Assembly: GCA_965646165.1 (NCBI GenBank)
Contig: CBFFYP010000066.1
Span: forward strand, 1 to 25,960
Source of the DNA: MGBC114844 sp910585855
GTDB lineage: Bacteria; Bacillota; Clostridia; Lachnospirales; Lachnospiraceae
Length of the DNA stretch: 25,960 nucleotides
Reading direction: 5' to 3'
Shown: piece after piece, positions 21,784 through 25,960 of the stretch
Layout of the letters: each line of letters opens with the position of its first letter
Position numbering within the stretch: position 1 is the stretch's first letter
Translations under genes and position numbers: made by a program
The notes under the pieces: generated by a model
The model's database searches: none
Told to the model about the DNA's origin: nothing
The model's input: only the letters and a program-made list of their open reading frames with translations

Positions 21784-21937
21784 AATAAGGTTCTCCTTTC
21801 TATTTGAACATAAAATTCTGTAACCTATAAAGATATGATAGTATTTTGAAATTTATGTTTGGTTGTAGTTTATTGTATGAAAAAGAAAGAAAGGTGTGAA
21901 TCTGGAATTTGTTCTGGTAAAAAAAAGGAAACTGCGC

Positions 21938-21943
21938 TATAAT
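21938..21943 (+). promoter_or_regulatory. Consensus -10 for the aminopeptidase gene
   Basis: A perfect TATAAT about 42 bases ahead of the ATG at 21985. The best -35 candidates (CTGGTA or TGGTAA) are weak, so strength is uncertain. Confidence 0.35.
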
Positions 21944-21984
21944 AAAGGGAAAGCAAGATAAAAAAAGATTGGGAGATTTTTAAG

Positions 21985-23775
21985 ATGGTGAGAGAACAGA
22001 TAACAGCATTGCGAAAAGAGATGAAAAGAGCAGAAATAACAGCCTATCTTGTGCCTACCAGTGATTTTCACGGTTCGGAGTATGTAGGAGAATATTTTCA
22101 ATGTAGGGCATTTCTTTCTGGCTTTACCGGATCGGCTGGTACTTTAGTGGTGATGCAGGATATGGCAGGGCTTTGGACAGACGGCAGATATTTTTTGCAG
22201 GCAAAAGAGCAGCTTAAAGGAAGTGGTATTGAACTGTTTCAAATGGAGCAGGAGGGAGTGCCTACTGTAGTTGAATTTTTAGCGGATCGGTTGGAGAAAG
22301 GAGATTGTCTGGGATTTGACGGAAGGGTGGTCAATGCAGAGCAGGCAGAGGAAATCAGTGAAAAGTTGGAGAAGAAAGGGGCTTTGGTCTGCAGTAAAAT
22401 GGATTTGGTAGATTTGATCTGGAAAAATCGACCGCTGCTGTCAAAAGAGGCGGTTATGGTATTGGATTTAAAATATGCCGGTGTTTCTAGAGAGGAGAAA
22501 ATTGCAGCAATTCGTCAGAAGATGAAAGAGGAGGGAGCGGATTATTTTCTGCTGACTTCTTTGGATGATATTGCTTGGCTTTTAAATATTCGTGGAAATG
22601 ATGTAAAGTGCAATCCAGTGGTTCTCTCGTATCTTGTTATGACAAAGGATCAGGTACTGCTGTTTGCTAATTTGGAGGTGTTTTCAAAAGAGGTAGAAGA
22701 AGAGCTTTTGCAGGCAGGTGTTTGGATTCGAACGTATCAGGAATTTTATACATTTGTTCAAGAAATTCCAGAGAAAATGACAGTGCTTTTGGATAAAAAG
22801 AGAGTAAATTTTGCTGTGGTAAAAAGCCTTTCGGATGGGGTAAATAGGATAGATAAGACCAATTTAACCCTGCTTCCAAAAGCGATAAAAAATCAGACAG
22901 AGAGAGAAAATATAAAAAAAGCACATCAAAAAGATGGGGCAGCGGTAGTAAAGTTTATCCATTGGTTAAAGACGCAGGTTTCAAAGGAACGGATTACGGA
23001 GCTGAGTGCAGCAAAAAAATTAGAGGAATTTCGAGGGGAACAAGAACATTATATGGGACCTAGTTTTTCACCGATTATCGGATATGGAGCGCATGGAGCG
23101 ATTATTCATTATTCTGCAACGGAGGAATCTGACTGTCAGATAGAACCAAAGGGACTTGTTTTGTTAGATACCGGAGGACAGTATTTAGAGGGTACAACGG
23201 ATATTACAAGAACGGTGGCATTGGGTGCTTTGACAGAGGAGGAGAAGAAGTATTTTACGCTGGTATTAAAGGGTAATTTAAATTTAGGTGCAGCAAAGTT
23301 TTTATACGGATGTCGTGGAATTAATCTGGATTATCTGGCTCGTGCGCCGCTTTGGGAGCTTGGATTGGACTATCAGCATGGAACGGGACATGGAGTGGGA
23401 TATTTTTTAAATGTGCATGAAGTACCGAATGGATTTCGTTATAAATGGATTCCAAAAAAGGGAGAAAGTGCAGTATTAGAAGAGGGGATGCTGACTTCAA
23501 ATGAACCGGGATTTTATCTGGAAGGAAAGTTTGGTATTCGCCATGAAAATCTGATTCTCTGTGTAAAAGATGAAAAAAATGGGTATGGGCAGTTTATGCG
23601 GTTTGAAACAGTTACTATGGTTCCTTTTGATCGGGATGCGATTGTAAAAGAGCTTCTTACTGATCGGGAGAGGCAGATTTTAAATCAATATCATAGAGTA
23701 GTGTATCAGACGATTTCACCATATTTGGAGGGAGCAGAAAAGGAATGGCTTTCTTGGGCTACACAGGAAATTTAA
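21985..23775 (+). CDS. M24-family Xaa-Pro aminopeptidase (aminopeptidase P type), 596 aa
   Basis: Cytosolic dinuclear-metal peptidase that removes an N-terminal residue before proline. It has the three-domain layout of the long, eukaryote-like XPNPEP form: two creatinase-like N-terminal domains (about 1-320) and a C-terminal pita-bread domain. The five metal ligands are visible: Asp395 (LLDTGGQY), Asp406 (GTTDITRT), His469 (GTGHGVGYFLNVHE), Glu507 (SNEPGFY) and Glu521 (IRHENL). The ATG is preceded by GGGAG. It is a single gene, followed after 66 bases by a transporter gene in the same direction. Confidence 0.93.
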   Translation: MVREQITALRKEMKRAEITAYLVPTSDFHGSEYVGEYFQCRAFLSGFTGSAGTLVVMQDMAGLWTDGRYFLQAKEQLKGSGIELFQMEQEGVPTVVEFLADRLEKGDCLGFDGRVVNAEQAEEISEKLEKKGALVCSKMDLVDLIWKNRPLLSKEAVMVLDLKYAGVSREEKIAAIRQKMKEEGADYFLLTSLDDIAWLLNIRGNDVKCNPVVLSYLVMTKDQVLLFANLEVFSKEVEEELLQAGVWIRTYQEFYTFVQEIPEKMTVLLDKKRVNFAVVKSLSDGVNRIDKTNLTLLPKAIKNQTERENIKKAHQKDGAAVVKFIHWLKTQVSKERITELSAAKKLEEFRGEQEHYMGPSFSPIIGYGAHGAIIHYSATEESDCQIEPKGLVLLDTGGQYLEGTTDITRTVALGALTEEEKKYFTLVLKGNLNLGAAKFLYGCRGINLDYLARAPLWELGLDYQHGTGHGVGYFLNVHEVPNGFRYKWIPKKGESAVLEEGMLTSNEPGFYLEGKFGIRHENLILCVKDEKNGYGQFMRFETVTMVPFDRDAIVKELLTDRERQILNQYHRVVYQTISPYLEGAEKEWLSWATQEI

Positions 23776-23841
23776 ATAAAACAGTCAGAGAAAAATAAAA
23801 ACGGGCTGTTTTTAGAAAGGAAATTAGAAAGGAAATAAAAA

Positions 23842-24735
23842 ATGAAGCAGCAGATTCGCAGTGCAGGACTTCTCTTTCTTACGGCTGTGATATGGGGAGT
23901 GGCATTTGTGGCACAGAGTGTTGGAATGGATTATATTCGACCATTTACATTTAATGGAGTGCGTTGTATACTGGGCGGTATGGTACTGCTGCCGTATCTT
24001 TTTTTCTTAAAAAAACTTCAAAAAAATACAGAAAAAAAGGAAAATTTAAAAGAGAAGAAACAGTTATTAATAGGCGGGATTTGCTGTGGGATCTGTCTTT
24101 GTATGGCAAGTAATCTGCAGCAGATTGCGCTGCAGTCGGCAGCCGTTGGAAAGGCAGGTTTTTTAACGGCATGTTATATTGTTCTTGTTCCGATTTTCGG
24201 ATTGTTTTTAAAAAAGACATGCAGTTCTTATATTTGGGTTAGTGTAGGGCTGACTTTGTGGGGGCTGTATCTGCTCTGTGTAAAGGGTACGTTTTTTTTA
24301 GAAGCGGTGGACTATCTGCTGCTGCTTTCTGCTTTGTTTTTTGCTGTACATATTTTGGTAATTGATTATTTTTCTCCTCTTGTAAATGGCGTAAAGATGG
24401 CTTGTATTCAGTTTTTTATATGTGGATTTTTTTCTTTGGCGACTGCAGCAGTTGTAGAAAAACCGCAGTTTTCTCAGATTTTGGCAGCTTGGCTGCCGCT
24501 TCTCTATGCAGGAGTACTTTCCTGCGGAGTGGGTTATACACTGCAGATTGTAGGACAGAAAGGGATGAATCCTACCATTGCTTCTTTGATATTGAGTTTG
24601 GAGTCTGTGGTATCGGTTTTGGCGGGATGGGTGCTTTTAGGACAGAAGATGACAGGAAGAGAAATGATAGGGTGTGGAATTATTTTTGCAGCAATTATTT
24701 TGGCACAGATTCCTCCAAAAAAAGAGGTATCTTAG
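23842..24735 (+). CDS. EamA/DMT-family transporter (297 aa)
   Basis: Membrane protein with about ten helices arranged as two EamA repeats. The first begins with AGLLFLTAVIWGVAFVAQSV. The second half closes with NPTIASLILSLESVVSVLAG and WVLLGQKMTGREMIGCGIIF, both typical of drug/metabolite exporters of the RhaT/YdcZ-like superfamily. The substrate is unknown. A GAAAGGAAAT Shine-Dalgarno region precedes the ATG. Its stop codon overlaps that of convergent niaR, leaving no room for a separate terminator. Confidence 0.9.
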   Translation: MKQQIRSAGLLFLTAVIWGVAFVAQSVGMDYIRPFTFNGVRCILGGMVLLPYLFFLKKLQKNTEKKENLKEKKQLLIGGICCGICLCMASNLQQIALQSAAVGKAGFLTACYIVLVPIFGLFLKKTCSSYIWVSVGLTLWGLYLLCVKGTFFLEAVDYLLLLSALFFAVHILVIDYFSPLVNGVKMACIQFFICGFFSLATAAVVEKPQFSQILAAWLPLLYAGVLSCGVGYTLQIVGQKGMNPTIASLILSLESVVSVLAGWVLLGQKMTGREMIGCGIIFAAIILAQIPPKKEVS

Positions 24736-25268
24736 TCTTCCGTTTCTGTTTCCCATTGATCCATAGGAAGTAAAAATCCCTTTTCTCTTAGTGTGGTTTC
24801 GATTAGATGCAGGGTTTCAGCGGAATCGGCTTTTATGGTATGGTAGTGATAGTTAGAGGTAATGTTTTTTAAAGGGCTGGATTTTCCGCTGTGGATTCCC
24901 TGTATAAATTCTTTTACGTTTCGCCTGGACTGGATAGAAAGAATCCCCTGAATCTTGCCATAGACCTTATGGTAGACAAAGACATCAATAATTTCACCGC
25001 CTAGATCAACAATCGTATTTAATTCATCTTCTATTTGTTCATCGGTATGTGTAACTTTAAAAACTTTGGTTATACCAGAGCTTTCATTAAGCAGATAGCC
25101 TCTGTTGGTAGAAACAATCGTATAGTGAGCCGCACGCAGAAGTGCAATATCTTGTACAATAACCTGTCGGCTGACATGAAATTTTTCTGACAGCAGTTTG
25201 CCGGAAAGAGGGGATTTTTCATTTTTTAGCAGAGTTAAAATTGCCTGTCGGCGTTGTTCTCCATTCAT
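24732..25268 (-). CDS. NiaR (YrxA) niacin-responsive repressor, 178 aa
   Basis: Transcription factor that represses NAD biosynthesis or niacin uptake genes when nicotinic acid is present. An N-terminal winged HTH (about 5-60, with LLSEKFHVSRQVIVQDIALL) is followed by a 3H ligand domain whose conserved histidines are visible: His74 (VTHTDEQ), His100 (FVYHKVYG), His126 (GIHSGKSSPL), and His141 and His143 (NYHYHTI). The length is normal. It has its own promoter at 25331-25359. None of the recognised NAD genes adjoin it here, so its targets lie elsewhere. The neighbouring EamA gene is convergent, not an operon partner. Confidence 0.92.
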   Translation of the reverse strand: MNGEQRRQAILTLLKNEKSPLSGKLLSEKFHVSRQVIVQDIALLRAAHYTIVSTNRGYLLNESSGITKVFKVTHTDEQIEDELNTIVDLGGEIIDVFVYHKVYGKIQGILSIQSRRNVKEFIQGIHSGKSSPLKNITSNYHYHTIKADSAETLHLIETTLREKGFLLPMDQWETETED

Positions 25269-25330
25269 AATGTGCCTCGTTTCTTTATTATTTTTAAGCG
25301 GTATGTGTTTTATTTTTTATCTTAATTTCT

Positions 25331-25359
25331 ATAGTAGCACAAATTATTTTGTTCATCAA
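25331..25359 (-). promoter_or_regulatory. Promoter of niaR
   Basis: On the minus strand TTGATG, a 17-base spacer and TACTAT preceded by TGC (extended -10). It lies about 60 bases upstream of the niaR ATG. The remaining space up to 25418 shows nothing else. Confidence 0.55.
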
Positions 25360-25417
25360 TGAGATTTTCAAAGTGATTTTTTTTTCTATTTTGATATTTT
25401 TACTTATACAAATTAGG

Positions 25418-25960
25418 CTTTTGGAGATAGGATGCTGATGGAAAGGGTTGGATTTCACCGGACGCCAGAGGCGGTTTGCTCCGGTTCTTTGCCTGCTCCG
25501 CTCCAAACGGTAAGAAAGTCTAGGGCTTCTGATTTCAGTTCATCCAACCGGACGAACCGGGGCGCAATTCGCCCTCACCACAGCCGAAATATAACGAGTG
25601 TAAGGAAAGATTTTACCGTCCATAAAACATTCTTTTCTCTATTATCCGGGCTAAACACGCCCCTTTTTTTGCATACCCTGCATAGAAGCAGGATATGCAA
25701 AAAATTCTAGGCAGTTGCACAGAAGCCCAAGACTTTCTAACCGTTCTCCGAAGTCGCTGGCAAAGAACCAGAGCAAACCGCCTCTCGCTGTTGGTTGGAT
25801 CACGGTGGAAACAATGTTTTCTTACAGGACAAGTTTTCAGTAACGTTTGGAAACGATTCTTTTTTTGTTCCGGGGTCAGGAAACAGCCAGATTCGAAAAC
25901 GGTGGGCAGCCTGCAGTGACTTTGGAAAAAAGTTAGAAGTTCTTGGACTTCTGCTCGAAA
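25418..25960 (-). repeat. Right-end part of composite repeat, inverted copy of 14480-15021
   Basis: The order of blocks is the reverse complement of 14480-15021: outer flank CTTTTGGAGATAG, type II unit, a diverged spacer, GTTCCGGGGTCAGGAAACAG and then half of a type I unit up to the window end. The last bases (CTGCTCGAAA) and the first of the window (AAAACCTAAG) together match CTGCTCGAAAACCTAAG, which is intact inside the copy at 14470-14486. Confidence 0.85.
25467..25785. mobile_element. MITE-like unit, type II termini (319 bp)
   Basis: The 27-base inverted ends at 25467-25493 and 25759-25785 differ at one position (AGAGGCGGTTTGCTCC start). The core hairpin is at 25663-25705, with the GGGCTAAACACGCCCC and GGGGCGCAATTCGCCC blocks. 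It is the counterpart of 14652-14967 and non-coding; the long frames crossing it in both copies have no start signals. Confidence 0.75.

Noticed and set aside
21801..21870. Sigma-E promoter upstream of cotJA
   Set aside because: A TCATATC -35-like sequence is present on the minus strand, but no matching CATANNNT -10 lies at the right distance, so I did not annotate it.
24402..24773. Second-frame ORF inside the EamA transporter gene
   Set aside because: It is a shadow frame with implausible composition, no ribosome site, and full overlap with a clear membrane-protein gene.
1..25960. Circular plasmid or phage genome
   Set aside because: The ends match as repeat halves, but no replication, partition, structural or packaging gene is present, and the genes are mostly chromosomal types. 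It is kept only as an alternative in the findings.
1..25960. CRISPR array or tandem repeat array
   Set aside because: No regularly spaced short direct repeats were seen; the repeats present are inverted composites and isolated palindromes.

Overview
The window reads as an AT-rich chromosomal segment of a spore-forming, motile Clostridia bacterium, most likely Lachnospiraceae-like. The evidence is a cotJ spore-coat operon, a NiaR regulator, a chemoreceptor, an ECF sigma/DUF4179 pair, strong Shine-Dalgarno sites and several large serine recombinases. No rRNA, tRNA, CRISPR array or replication gene was seen. Both ends of the window lie inside the same repeat family, so it looks like a whole contig that stops at a repeat (or, less likely, a small circle).

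Layout, left to right. 1-260 is half of a composite repeat. 315-3100 holds two overlapping large serine recombinase genes. An aldo/keto reductase (3218-4255), a frameshifted YraQ-type permease fragment beside a repeat scar (4288-4511), an MFS transporter (minus strand) and a chimeric methyltransferase/MATE pseudogene (5904-6515) follow. 6752-8516 is an ECF sigma factor operon with its own ECF-type promoter. 8531-8951 is a graveyard of IS3 transposase and tyrosine integrase tails. 9006-10520 (minus) is an orphan predicted sensor-linked diadenylate cyclase. 10705-11967 is a recombinase that lost its catalytic N-terminus. 12163-14193 is a chemoreceptor. 14221-15021 is a full composite repeat made of two MITE-like units with different terminal inverted repeats. 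15070-16923 is a GH127 beta-L-arabinofuranosidase.

The most interesting region is 16959-21783. The cotJA-cotJB-cotJC operon runs on the minus strand, but cotJC is cut at codon Gly31. Its first 31 codons lie at 21121-21213 and codons 31-64 lie about 4 kb away at 16959-17060. Between them is a 4,063-bp element carrying a large serine recombinase beside one junction and five small or unknown genes. The junctions share the 16-bp imperfect direct repeat GTTTGsTCCrCCATAC. The rebuilt attP has inverted arms centred on the shared TCC, and joining the halves restores the CotJC reading frame (YGGPNGE). This has the layout of a sigK-skin-type sporulation-gene-intervening element. However, the recognisable CotJC sequence stops again at codon 64, so the rejoined gene would still lack its C-terminal two thirds in this contig.

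The right side carries ordinary genes: an M24 aminopeptidase P, an EamA-family transporter and convergent niaR. It ends in a second, inverted copy of the composite repeat, which would be completed by the left end of the window. Several broken genes abut pieces of this repeat, suggesting that it has driven deletions and rearrangements here.
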